Source: Planctomycetota bacterium
GTDB taxonomy: Bacteria > Planctomycetota > UBA11346
Assembly: GCA_016745075.1 (NCBI GenBank)
Contig: JADGDD010000015.1
Location: forward strand, 1 to 63,041
Direction: 5' to 3'
DNA length: 63,041 nucleotides
Part shown: piece by piece, positions 42,929 through 52,500 of the stretch
How the letters are laid out: every line of letters begins with the position of its first letter
Position numbering within the stretch: the stretch's first letter is position 1
Position numbers and translations under genes: made by a program
Notes under the pieces: generated by a model
Databases searched by the model: none
What the model was told of the DNA's origin: nothing
The model's input: the letters and a program-made list of their open reading frames with translations, nothing else

Positions 42929-44299
42929 TTAATCCCGAGGTTGCACACGGCAGCCAGAGAGCAGGTCGTGTGGGGCGGGCAAGCCGAAGAGAGCTAGAGG
43001 AATAGCCAGTGGCCATAGGCAGAACAGGATAATCCAGCGGAGGCAAGAGCGTGCTGGTGTTGGGTAATAACCGTATCGTTGTTCAACAATGGTGAGTCCA
43101 AGCAGGCGATGCCAGAATGGCCCACCTTTGTAAGTTGTTGCGCCAATAAATTGAATTAAAATTTGGGCAATAAGGGTTACGGCGGCAAAGAACACGGCGG
43201 CAAAAATATAGAGAAAATCACTTTGATTACGCGAGTGTAGCAATTCTATGCTTAGTGACCACGCTTGCGCCCAGCCAGCACTAGACCAGAGAGAATCAAT
43301 GATATCTTGCGAAGAAGCAAGTGGTTCGCTCAGGTGTAAGACTGGCAAGCCCGCTTGTAAAGCAGCGTTCGCACTGCTCAGTGCCAAACAGTAACCGCCA
43401 ATAAGTAATGGCATGGCGAACACAGCGGTGAATACTAGTGCAGTGCTGCCATCCAACAGTCCCGCGCAGAGCCGTTTACAAGGAAGCCGAAACCGAGAGT
43501 GATGAAAATTCAACATCACACCGCCCGTTAAAGCTGAATCAGAGGCACCAGATGCAAGGGGGGCAGTATTGGGTGCAAGTTTATCTGTGTCTAGAGGTGC
43601 TTGTTGTGTTGGAATAAGCGTATCTAGATAGGCAGCGTTTGCTGATTCAGCAGGAGCTTTTTGAGGCCGTGTGTTTTTAATAACTCGACTCTCTTGTTTA
43701 CTCTGGCGAGAAGTCAGTGGATTGCCGCCAGAAGGTGTTTCCGATGGATAGAGCGCAGCAGTCAGGTGCTCCATATTCATCTCTTGAGTATCGTTCCTAT
43801 TCCATGGTTTAGCCTGAATACTTGCTGTGAGCGGGTTTTCTTGCAGACCGCTGGCATCCAGTGGTAAATCTTCACTAGAAGGAGGGCCTTGTTCTTGTTC
43901 GTAGCCAGTAGTATTTTTATCTGCCTGAGTCGTCTGCTCAGAGGTATATGGTTCGGTTGGCGGCGGAACCAAGGTTTCAATATCGTTTTGACTAGTGGAT
44001 TTGGTGCGAATGCTCGCCTCTTCACCATCAATGTGGACTACAGATACAAGCGGCCCAATAATCAGTAAATCGCCAGGAGAGAGAACAGAGGAGCCGATAA
44101 TGCGGTCTCCATTTACATATACACCATTACTTGATTGTAGGTCGGTAATGATCAATTGTTGGTGTTGCCAACTCAGACGAGCGTGATGACGGCTGAGGCG
44201 TGCATCAGCAATTTGGATATCGCAGTCGTCGCTTCGCCCGATCAGGGTAGCGTTTTTAACCTGCCATATTCCACTGGGGCCACGTAAGCTAGGAACCAT
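42929..44299 (-). CDS. FHA-domain protein fused to an RDD membrane domain
   Basis: 456-residue protein joining a phosphothreonine-recognition module to a membrane domain. The FHA fold is at residues about 12-95: LIGRSDDCDIQI, LSRHHARLSW and SSNGVYVNGDRI supply the conserved Gly-Arg, Ser-x-x-His and Asn-Gly. A Thr/Gln/Pro-rich linker (95-270) follows, containing several Thr residues in acidic context that could be phosphorylation targets. The C-terminal 180 residues have three to four helices of RDD type (CKRLCAGLLDGSTALVF, ATTYKGGPFWHRLLGLTIV). It suggests a sensor or scaffold at the inner membrane answering Ser/Thr kinases, none of which is in the window. It diverges from the histidine kinase gene. 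Confidence 0.8.
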   Translation of the reverse strand: MVPSLRGPSGIWQVKNATLIGRSDDCDIQIADARLSRHHARLSWQHQQLIITDLQSSNGVYVNGDRIIGSSVLSPGDLLIIGPLVSVVHIDGEEASIRTKSTSQNDIETLVPPPTEPYTSEQTTQADKNTTGYEQEQGPPSSEDLPLDASGLQENPLTASIQAKPWNRNDTQEMNMEHLTAALYPSETPSGGNPLTSRQSKQESRVIKNTRPQKAPAESANAAYLDTLIPTQQAPLDTDKLAPNTAPLASGASDSALTGGVMLNFHHSRFRLPCKRLCAGLLDGSTALVFTAVFAMPLLIGGYCLALSSANAALQAGLPVLHLSEPLASSQDIIDSLWSSAGWAQAWSLSIELLHSRNQSDFLYIFAAVFFAAVTLIAQILIQFIGATTYKGGPFWHRLLGLTIVEQRYGYYPTPARSCLRWIILFCLWPLAIPLALFGLPAPHDLLSGCRVQPRD

Positions 44300-44425
44300 A
44301 ATGAGAGTATGACGCTAAAACTATGCCATGTCCAATCTTCTTTGTTGAACGGAGTTGGTATTATTTATTCGTAAAAGGATAGCATGCTTGAGTCGAGTTT
44401 GGAACTGTGTTAGACTTCGTATCTT
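44300..44425. promoter_or_regulatory. divergent promoter region, FHA-RDD / histidine kinase
   Basis: 126 AT-rich bases between divergent starts. Promoters for both genes are expected here, but no clear box pair is seen. Confidence 0.4.
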
Positions 44426-45922
44426 ATGGTTGACCCACACACGATTTCACTGCCACTCTTCGATTACCTTGAAGAAGGCGTTTTGTTGCTTGATGAGCAG
44501 CGGAATGTACTACGTGTGAATAAGGCTGCTCAACGGTTTCTTGGTGGTAAATTAGAAGCTGGACTTGATTTAACGGAGCTCATGAAGGCGATCGGTTCAG
44601 GGAGTGAGGCGCTACAAGATTTAGGTATTGGTCATACAACAGTTATTGTTTCAAGTGGCCGTTTGGTTGAAATACGTTCTAAAAAATGTTTAGACAGTGC
44701 AGTACAACCTGAATGTCATACTAAAAATGACATCGGTCATGAAGTGTGGTTAGCGCGTGACTGTTCAGAAGAGCTACGTTTGCATGCACAAGTTGCAGAA
44801 CAAGGTCATATTTTAGCAAGTTCAAACGAGGCCTACTTGGTGGTTGATACCTATGGGAATATTCGTTATGCAAACCCTTTCTGTGAAGAGGAGCGAGGGT
44901 ATACGCTTGGTATGATGAGCGGAATGCGCTTAAACGAATGTGAAGCCTTACGTGGTGATCAAATTGATGAAAGTCAATCTGATGGACAAGTCTTAACCGA
45001 TAAAGAATTACAGCTACGGTTGGCAGAATATATCGAAGCTGGCGGCGTGCATCATTATAATGCATGGCATAGTAAAAAGAATGGCAGTCGTATGCCAGTA
45101 GAAGTGGGCATACGTCCTTATCGTTTGCGTAATGAAATGGTGTTGTTGATTACACCGCGTGATGAAGGTGAACGTTTGCGCCATCTACAAGAGCTTATGG
45201 ATGCCCGTGCCGTAGCAGAAGCGAGTGACCAAGCGAAGTCTGCATTCATGGCTGTAACCAGCCATGAGCTGCGTACACCATTAACGGCTATCATTGCTTT
45301 TTGTGAATTATTACAACTAGACCATGGTGAAGAGAATGAGGAGATAGCTCGTTACTTGAAACTTATTCATCGTTCATCAAAGAGTTTGCTTGCTCTTATC
45401 AATGATATTCTCGACTTTGCAAAAATAGAAGGCCGTACCTTAAAAATGGAAATGCAGCCATTAAAAATAGCGGGGATTATGAATGACCTGCATGATCGCT
45501 GGCATTTGCGTTATCAACAAAAGGATGTTGCTTTTGAATGTCGGATTGACTGCGGCGAACTAAGACCTTTGCTTGGCGACCCGTTACGCATTAACCAAGT
45601 TTTAGATAATTTGGTTGGTAATGCCCTAAAATTCACAGAACAAGGCCAAGTGATTATTGAGTTACAGGATGACGAAAAATTCCTTTCTTTTGTGATAAAA
45701 GATTCCGGACCAGGTATCCCGCTTGGAAGTGAAGAAAAGATATTCGACGCGTTTTTCCAACTAGAAAATGCGACAACACGTAAATCGGATGGTACAGGGT
45801 TGGGTTTGTATATTTGCAAACGTATAGCCTTATTACTTGGTGGAGATGTACAATTGGTGGATAGCTTAGAGGAAGGGTCGGTATTTATTTTCCGACTTCC
45901 GTGGAAGGGCCCACTCGGTTAA
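44426..45922 (+). CDS. soluble PAS-domain sensor histidine kinase
   Basis: 498-residue hybrid of sensing and kinase domains without membrane helices, so probably cytoplasmic. Two PAS-like units lie at about 6-80 (EEGVLLLDEQRNVLRVNKAA) and 130-240 (YLVVDTYGNIRYANP). The HisKA dimerisation domain has the phospho-acceptor H280 in SHELRTPL. The ATPase domain has the N box (NALKFTE), G1 DSGPGIP and G2 GTGLGLYICK. No receiver domain is attached and no response regulator is adjacent. No ribosome-binding site is visible before the ATG; an early leaderless or weak start is possible. Confidence 0.9.
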   Translation: MVDPHTISLPLFDYLEEGVLLLDEQRNVLRVNKAAQRFLGGKLEAGLDLTELMKAIGSGSEALQDLGIGHTTVIVSSGRLVEIRSKKCLDSAVQPECHTKNDIGHEVWLARDCSEELRLHAQVAEQGHILASSNEAYLVVDTYGNIRYANPFCEEERGYTLGMMSGMRLNECEALRGDQIDESQSDGQVLTDKELQLRLAEYIEAGGVHHYNAWHSKKNGSRMPVEVGIRPYRLRNEMVLLITPRDEGERLRHLQELMDARAVAEASDQAKSAFMAVTSHELRTPLTAIIAFCELLQLDHGEENEEIARYLKLIHRSSKSLLALINDILDFAKIEGRTLKMEMQPLKIAGIMNDLHDRWHLRYQQKDVAFECRIDCGELRPLLGDPLRINQVLDNLVGNALKFTEQGQVIIELQDDEKFLSFVIKDSGPGIPLGSEEKIFDAFFQLENATTRKSDGTGLGLYICKRIALLLGGDVQLVDSLEEGSVFIFRLPWKGPLG

Positions 45923-46281
45923 TTCGTTAGTATTGTTGTGCTGTTTAGACGAAATGGTTCTCATATAAATATGGCTTTAACTCGACGGCCAGATCAGACC
46001 CCTGTTACGCTGTTTTGCTTCATCCAGCTGGGGTTGTTATTCGACCCACCGACGATGGTTGAGCAGTAGCCTACCAGCGTTTGGTGACAGAATCATTTCA
46101 GATACTAACAGAACAGAAGAAGATTCCTATAATGTAGCTCTTTTATCGGAAGAGATGCTTTCCACGGCACTACCGTGGGTAACGCTAGTGCCTTTTCGAA
46201 TAAAAATGAACAATCACGACTATAAGTGAACTGTTTCCATATAGCGAATGAATGATATGTTGGTCTAGAGGAATGGACTCT
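45923..46281 (+). other. intergenic region before pcp
   Basis: About 360 bases with no supported gene. A 32-codon frame at 45971-46069 has no ribosome-binding site or recognisable product. A GGCACTA / TAGTGCC stem (46166-46192) followed by TTTT is a weak terminator candidate. AGAGGA at 46266-46271 is the ribosome-binding site of pcp. Confidence 0.4.
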
Positions 46282-46923
46282 ATGCGTGTATTATTAACCT
46301 GCTTTGATGCCTTCGGAGGGGCCCAGCTTAACGCAAGTTTTGAAGCGGTGCAATTAGTTCCAGATCACATTCACGGTGCAGAAATCATAAAAATAACAGT
46401 ACCGACTATTTTCCAACAATCGTTGACGTGCATTGCTGAAGCAATGGACATACATCAACCAGATATAGTGTTGTCTATCGGTGTTGGCCGTTGTGCGCTT
46501 GGTATAGAAATTGAGCGTGTTGGAATAAATTGGACTGATGCGCGTATTCCAGATAATGCAGGCCAACAACCAATTGATGAACCGATACGTGTAGATGGAC
46601 CGTGTGCATATTTTTCAACTTTGCCGATTAAGGCAATGGTGGATTCAATACAGGCCGTAGATATTCCAGTGTATGTATCGTACACAGCCGGAACATTTGT
46701 TTGTAACCAAGTGCTGTATGGTGTGTTAGATATGATAGCACAATCTCAAAAAAATATCCGAGCGGCTTTTATTCACGTGCCTTGTTTGCCAGAGCAAGCT
46801 ACTGATGAGGCAGAGGTTCTATCATTATCTGCAGTAACCAGTGCACGAGCAATTGAAATTGCAATTAGTACCGCAGTACAGACAAGGGTTGATGTGAAGT
46901 CTCTTGGCGGCACTTTATCGTAA
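46282..46923 (+). CDS. pcp: pyroglutamyl-peptidase I
   Basis: Cysteine peptidase of family C15 that removes N-terminal pyroglutamate from peptides, cytoplasmic. The catalytic triad is complete: E78 in EIERVGIN, C141 in AGTFVCNQ and H165 in FIHVPCLP. Their spacing agrees with the family. The conserved DARIPDN also follows. I chose the ATG at 46282, 10 bases after AGAGGA; earlier in-frame starts at 46252 and 46273 are less well placed. It gives 213 residues, the normal length. The gene runs into an MmgE/PrpD-type gene after 20 bases. Confidence 0.92.
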   Translation: MRVLLTCFDAFGGAQLNASFEAVQLVPDHIHGAEIIKITVPTIFQQSLTCIAEAMDIHQPDIVLSIGVGRCALGIEIERVGINWTDARIPDNAGQQPIDEPIRVDGPCAYFSTLPIKAMVDSIQAVDIPVYVSYTAGTFVCNQVLYGVLDMIAQSQKNIRAAFIHVPCLPEQATDEAEVLSLSAVTSARAIEIAISTAVQTRVDVKSLGGTLS

Positions 46924-46943
46924 GTTAAAAAGGGGAAGAAATC

Positions 46944-48329
46944 ATGTCTTCGTTGTTTTCTCGGTCACTTGCAACATGGGCAGCGGAGACTTCTGTGTGC
47001 ACAGATGAGGTTCTTCTTCGGTTAGCACGAGCTGGAATCATAGATACGGTTGCCTGTATGATTGCAGGAAGAGACGAGCCAGCTTGTGCTCTCGTAAGAA
47101 AAACATTTGGCGGTCGGTCTCAGGGGCATTCTTCAGTGCTGGGCAGTAAGACAGGTTGTGGCGCAGCTGATGCTGCATGTATCAATGCCGTTGCTGCTCA
47201 TGTTCTTGATTACGATGATAATTTTTTAGCGGCATTAACTCACCCCTCTGCTGTGCTTGTGCCTGCTTTATTTGCTGTAGCAGAGGAGCGGGGATGCAGT
47301 GGTGCAGAAGTTATAGATGCCTACATTATTGGCTTAGAAGTAGAGGCTTGTCTCGGCGATATTATGAACACGGCTCATTACGCTCGTGGTTGGCATGCAA
47401 CATCTACCATTGGTGTATTAGGAGCGGCGGTAGCTTGTGCACGTTTGTTGTCGTTAGATACACAGGGGGTATTGGCCGCAATGAGTATCGCCAGTAGTAT
47501 GGCTAGTGGATCTAAATTACAATTTGGTACTATGACCAAACCTCTGCATGCAGGGCTTGCTGCTCGTAACGGAGTTGAAGCGGCTTTGTTGGCAGAAACT
47601 GGTTTATCAGCTCATCAAGAACCGTGTCTTGGTGAATGGGGTTTTTGTGATCTTTTTAACGGATTAGAAGATGCAGACCCAGAAGCAGCTTTACGGGATC
47701 TTGGTTGCCCCTTTGCTATAATGAACCCCGGCCTATTGCCTAAGCGCTTTGCTTGTTGTGGTAGTATTCATCAGTCACTTGATGCGCTTCTTGAATTGCG
47801 AGAGCAACATGGATTTACCGCAGAAGATGTTCGTGTAATAGAAACAGCTATTCCAGATGCTGGTTATGCAAACCTCTGTTACGAGAGGCCAAAAAATGCC
47901 ATGGAAGCTAAGTTTAGTATGCAGTATTGTTTAGCAGTTGCCCTGTACGCTGGAAAAGTGAGCCTTGCTGATTTCACCGATGAAGCCGTTGCTCGGCCAG
48001 TAATACAGGACTTATTGCCATCTATAAAAATGAACCGTCTCCCAACGCATCAGCGAGAGGGCATGTTTGGTGAAGTACCTGTGACAACTTCGGTTTACTA
48101 TAAGGATGGTTCTGTGGTGGAATTAGCTCTCTATCATGCCAAGGGGAGTCGTGAGAACCCTTTTACTGAACAAGAATTGCGTAGAAAGTTTAATGATTGT
48201 TGTTCAGGTCGATTTAGCAGTAGCGAGATAGATTCATTCTACGTGTTACTTTGTCATCTGAGTCAGGTAGAAAGAATCGAAGAATTGGCATTCTCTTTTA
48301 GAGGGGGGAGTACATCTGTAGCTCATTGA
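46944..48329 (+). CDS. MmgE/PrpD-family protein
   Basis: 461-residue member of the MmgE/PrpD family, which includes 2-methylcitrate dehydratase and cis-aconitate decarboxylase. The typical helical start with DTVACMIAG, then HVLDYDDNFLAALTHPSA (corresponding to the family D-x-D active-site area), GWHATSTIGVLGAA, TKPLHAGLAARNGVEAA and AKFSMQYCLAVALYAG are visible. AAAAAGGGGAAG precedes the ATG. Nothing else of the methylcitrate pathway is nearby, and many homologues act on other compounds. The pairing with pyroglutamyl-peptidase suggests a small operon for amino-acid or pyroglutamate-derived compounds; this is inference. Confidence 0.87.
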   Translation: MSSLFSRSLATWAAETSVCTDEVLLRLARAGIIDTVACMIAGRDEPACALVRKTFGGRSQGHSSVLGSKTGCGAADAACINAVAAHVLDYDDNFLAALTHPSAVLVPALFAVAEERGCSGAEVIDAYIIGLEVEACLGDIMNTAHYARGWHATSTIGVLGAAVACARLLSLDTQGVLAAMSIASSMASGSKLQFGTMTKPLHAGLAARNGVEAALLAETGLSAHQEPCLGEWGFCDLFNGLEDADPEAALRDLGCPFAIMNPGLLPKRFACCGSIHQSLDALLELREQHGFTAEDVRVIETAIPDAGYANLCYERPKNAMEAKFSMQYCLAVALYAGKVSLADFTDEAVARPVIQDLLPSIKMNRLPTHQREGMFGEVPVTTSVYYKDGSVVELALYHAKGSRENPFTEQELRRKFNDCCSGRFSSSEIDSFYVLLCHLSQVERIEELAFSFRGGSTSVAH

Positions 48330-48645
48330 TGAACTTTTGCTAAAAAACATGCAAGTTTCTTCTTGCTTTTTAGCACTGTGATATCTAATGCGAATTCACC
48401 CGTCTGGTGTGTTCCATGTGTTGCGACGGTTGCCGTCTTTTTTCTATAGGTTTTTCTCCTATATCCATATTTTATCTATTTGTAAATACAGGGTTTAGGA
48501 ATTTGATTATTTTTAGTCGTGCTGCTGTGGACCTGTGTTTCTGAAGATGTTGTGTGTTCAAAGTCGGGTGCCTGTGTGTGATTTGCATTCGTCGTGGGTA
48601 TGTGGTGTATAAGTCTATCGCATTGTTTGGTGAGGGAGCGGTGCC
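48330..48645 (+). other. G/T-rich intergenic region with an interrupted hairpin
   Basis: 316 bases without a supported gene. Just after the MmgE stop, GCTAAAAA...GCAAG pairs with CTTGC...TTTTTAGC (48339-48374), a possible terminator without a following T tract. The rest is unusually rich in G and T on the plus strand up to the GTG start at 48646 and presumably holds the promoter of the HEAT and giant genes. Confidence 0.45.
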
Positions 48646-49584
48646 GTGTTGCGGTTTGTAGGTGGTGTATGTGTTGTTGGTGTGGTATTTCTTGTGTGTT
48701 TTGGGGTATGGGGTGATTGGTCTTCCCTTGTTCAGCCACCAGAGAAGCAAGCTGTTGATCCCGTTGATCCCGTTGGTTTAGTGGAAGAGGCGCAGGTCGA
48801 GGTGTCAAAAGAGTCTCGTCGCATAAGTTCTGGTGTTCGTGGTGCTATGACGCATCGTCCGGCAGCCGGATATCTTCCTCCAGAGACGAGTGGTGATTAT
48901 GCTGCGTTGACTCGTTTTGTTGACCGTCGTTTACCGGTTCGAGAACGTGTCGTTCATGATATGTTTCAGCAGATTCCACGGGTGACGCATCCTATGGATA
49001 TTGATGCGGTTGTGATGGTGCTGCTTGATGGTGAGGATGATCAGAATGTTCGAAATGAGGCGATTAACATTCTGGCGCAATCAGATTTTTCGGATTTAGC
49101 GGCGGTATTGATTGAAATCTCTCAGGATACTGATGAGTCGGATCGTTTTCGTAGTTTTGCTATTCAGCATCTTGGTGATATGTATGTTGATGGAGATGGT
49201 GCTGTTGTGGAGTCTACTTTACGTGCTGCTTTGGTTGGTGATTCTTTGCCTCTTCGTCGTGAGTCGTTGAATAAATTACTGGAGGCACGGGATGCGCAGG
49301 TCTTTACACAACTACCTGTTTTTTTTGCAGATGCAGAATTTAAGGATGTACAGGATTTAGTGGTATATGGATTGGGTCTTGCGGGTGATACGAGTGTTGT
49401 CTCAGAAATACGAGCGCTTGCAGCGCTCGAGGCAGAAGACGTTGAGATACGTATTGCGGCTATCCGAGCACTTGGGACGCTCAACGATCGTGAAAGTTTT
49501 GATATATTACGTGGGTTACGACAGGTTAAGAATCCACGTATTCAAGCTGCGTCTTTGTGGGCGCTAGAAAAGTTAGGAAAATAA
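48646..49584 (+). CDS. membrane-anchored HEAT-repeat protein
   Basis: 312-residue protein starting with GTG after GAGGG. An N-terminal hydrophobic stretch (VCVVGVVFLVCFGVW, about 8-22) acts as signal anchor or signal peptide. From about residue 110 helical pairs of HEAT type repeat: ALLDGEDDQNVRNEAINIL, a second around DESDRFRSFAIQHLGDMY, a third around DSLPLRRESLNKLL, a fourth around DVEIRIAAIRALGTL and a fifth ending ALEKLGK. Such repeats bind proteins. The stop is three bases before the giant gene start, so the two are surely cotranscribed and possibly act together, for example as a chaperone or secretion partner. I do not know a family for the pair. Confidence 0.82.
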   Translation: MLRFVGGVCVVGVVFLVCFGVWGDWSSLVQPPEKQAVDPVDPVGLVEEAQVEVSKESRRISSGVRGAMTHRPAAGYLPPETSGDYAALTRFVDRRLPVRERVVHDMFQQIPRVTHPMDIDAVVMVLLDGEDDQNVRNEAINILAQSDFSDLAAVLIEISQDTDESDRFRSFAIQHLGDMYVDGDGAVVESTLRAALVGDSLPLRRESLNKLLEARDAQVFTQLPVFFADAEFKDVQDLVVYGLGLAGDTSVVSEIRALAALEAEDVEIRIAAIRALGTLNDRESFDILRGLRQVKNPRIQAASLWALEKLGK

Positions 49585-49587
49585 GAG

Positions 49588-52500
49588 ATGAGAACACTTT
49601 TGAATAAAATACTGAGCTGTTGCATTGTGCTGGCGGTGGCCGTTTTGGGTATGCAGGCTGTTGCTGTCGATTCGGAACCGGGTGTTTTTATGACGGTTCG
49701 TAATATTGATGATGGGGTAACACCGTTGAGCCAGGTGGTGGTGCCATCGATTGAGAATGATTGGGGAGTTGGATCTCCAGACTCGGCTGTGGCCGCTGAT
49801 AACTTTAAGGTATCGTGGAGTGGGTATATTGAAGCGCCGTCTTCGGAGATGTATACGTTAACGGTACGTTGTGATGACCGTTTTACGTTATGGATTGCTA
49901 GTGAAAAACGTGTTGGTCAATGGGCGGCAGGTGCGATTACTGACCATTCGTTTACGATGGAGATGGTGGCCGGTCGTAAATACGATTTTTATTTGCATTA
50001 TGTGGATATTTCAGATGAATCGTCAATTCAGATGCGTTGGGAATCACCAACACGTTCGAATGAAGTAATTGGTCCTGAATGGTTTTCGACACATGGAGAT
50101 AATCATAATGAGCGTAGTATTGATAGATCGTCATCTGAACAAGGGTTGACGGGCACGTATTGGACAAATGTTGACGGGGTTGGGTATCCAGCCAAACGAA
50201 TTGACAGTGTTCTTGATTTTTATTATGAGGACCGGTGGAATGTGAGCGAGTCTCCGTTGCCAGGTTTTCCTGAAGATTTTTATCGTGTGCAATGGGATGG
50301 ATTTATTGTGCCAGATCAAACAGGTGTGTATACGGTTCGTTTTAAGGCGGATGATTATGTTCGTGTGTGGTTGAATAATGAGTTATATATAGACCGTTGG
50401 ACAGATGAAGCAGCGGGTTTAAAGGATGAATCGTTTCCTTTCTCATTCACGGCCGGTGAGCCGTGTGCAATTAAGATTGATTATATTGAACAGGATCGAA
50501 GTGCGCGTGCTGAATTATTGTGGACTCCACCTGGTGCTGTAGACAGTCGTGTGATACCGCCGGAATGTTTGCGTCCAATTACGCTTGAGTCAGATGTGGT
50601 TGTGAATGCGTTCGTGTCTCCGGCTTTTGTGGAGGGTAGAAAAGCGCCGAGTGCGGTGGTTGCTGTGGAATCCAGTTGGGGTCCGTCTGCGGTGATTCCT
50701 GTTCATGAGTTTTCATTGACCAGTTTTTATACAGATATTCCATTGGCATCAGATGGTACGCAGACGACGTATACGATAACGACTGATACGACCGATTTAG
50801 GTACAGAGACGATCCATGGTACGGTTGTGTGGCAACCAACCGTGCTCACAGGTACGAATGCAACGCATGTGCGTGTTGGTTCTTCTTTATTGGTGCAGAT
50901 GCCGAGCGCTGGTCATTTAGTCGTGACCCATGATGATGGTACAATTGTGCAGTCGCAGTCGATGACATCGCAAGAAACGGTTCCAGTTCTTTTTGCAACG
51001 CACGGTCTCTATCGTGTTATGCATCAAACGAGTGCTGGTGAGATTCTGTCAACGTTAACGGTCATGACTGCTGGTATAGAATTAGACCGCCGGATTGCGG
51101 CACAAGTTGGTTATGAGCGAGAGATTGTTTTTACGGGAACAGGTCTTGATTTGTTAACGCCAACGGTGAACGATCCGTCATTATTGCGTGTTGGAGACCG
51201 AGTTATGACAGATGGTCTATTACGTATGTCTGCACAACCATTTATGCGTGGTGCTCCTAAAATTGTATTCCGTCTTGGTGGGGCGCAGGGTCCTATTGCA
51301 TCGATTCAAGACATTGATGAGTTTACGGTAGACATTCCGATGCTTGATGGTTTGTGGGTGGAACCAGAGAGCCGTATTGGTACAGAAAGTATGACTATGC
51401 ATCCGTATATTCCGGGTGTGACGTTTCGTATTCATATGGGTGGCTCACGTGCTGGTTTACATGGTGGTGCTCGCGAGAGCCTTCTTCATACAGAGGATCT
51501 TTTTGAGCGGAGTAGTAGTAGTAATGATGCACCGATGCGTATTGCCTATGATCCTGTAGCAGATGAACAGATTGGGGTTATGAATTTTACTGTGCAAATG
51601 TCTAACGAGACGACAAAATATTGTGTGCGCGTGTGGGCCTATCAAGAAGATTATGATGGTGTGCTGCGTACTCAGGAAACGGAGCCCATGTCTGATGTTG
51701 ATAATCAAGCCATGCTGGTTCGGGCACAGGATAGCTTTGAACCACGTGTTCGAGCGCCAGACCTTATTGAAATGAAACGTCAGATTTCTTGCCGTTTTAG
51801 TGCCAATCCAAATGTTGTTGCAAAGCCACCGTTGTGTGTGCGTTGGAAATATCCAGAAGTATTCATTCCAAATTGTGATGGATCAGATGCTTTTGTGCCG
51901 ATTGAAATTATTGGTAATGTGAGTCTCTCGGCAGGTGAATTATATTATCGTATGGGGCACGGGACGACCCTCTTCCCCATTACCCAAGCAGAACTAGAAC
52001 GTGGGTATATTTATATTCGACGTTCTCGTCTTGGCTGTCGGTCTGTACTTCATTTGCACCGACGTACCAACCATTTTTGTAATGGTTTGGAAACGATGGT
52101 GGTGACGTGTTTAGATGAGAATTCGACCCCATGCCTTACACATGAACCACATGCGGTGGGTCTTGCTGCGGAACCAACCATCAGCATGATGCCATTGTCT
52201 GATGATCCAAACAGTTGTATTCAGTATACCGTTGAGGTTCCACTCGAATGGTATTTAAAGGCACAAGGCGATCCTACCGGAGAAATCTTTATACAAGTCA
52301 CCGATGCCAATGGAGAGGTGTTGGCCGTGAACTTGTTTGTTCATGCCTGCGGTTTAGATGTGGATTATATGGAAAAGGAAACCGTTCGGCTAACGTTTGT
52401 TCTGTGTGATGGATCAGAACCAGCTTTCCCACTTGATGTCACACTTGAGGAACCAGATCCAACTACCCCTACCGATCCGACTGACCCTGACCCTACTGAT

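Noticed and set aside
45971..46069. 32-codon frame in the intergenic region before pcp
   Set aside because: No ribosome-binding site, no recognisable product and no conservation evidence available.
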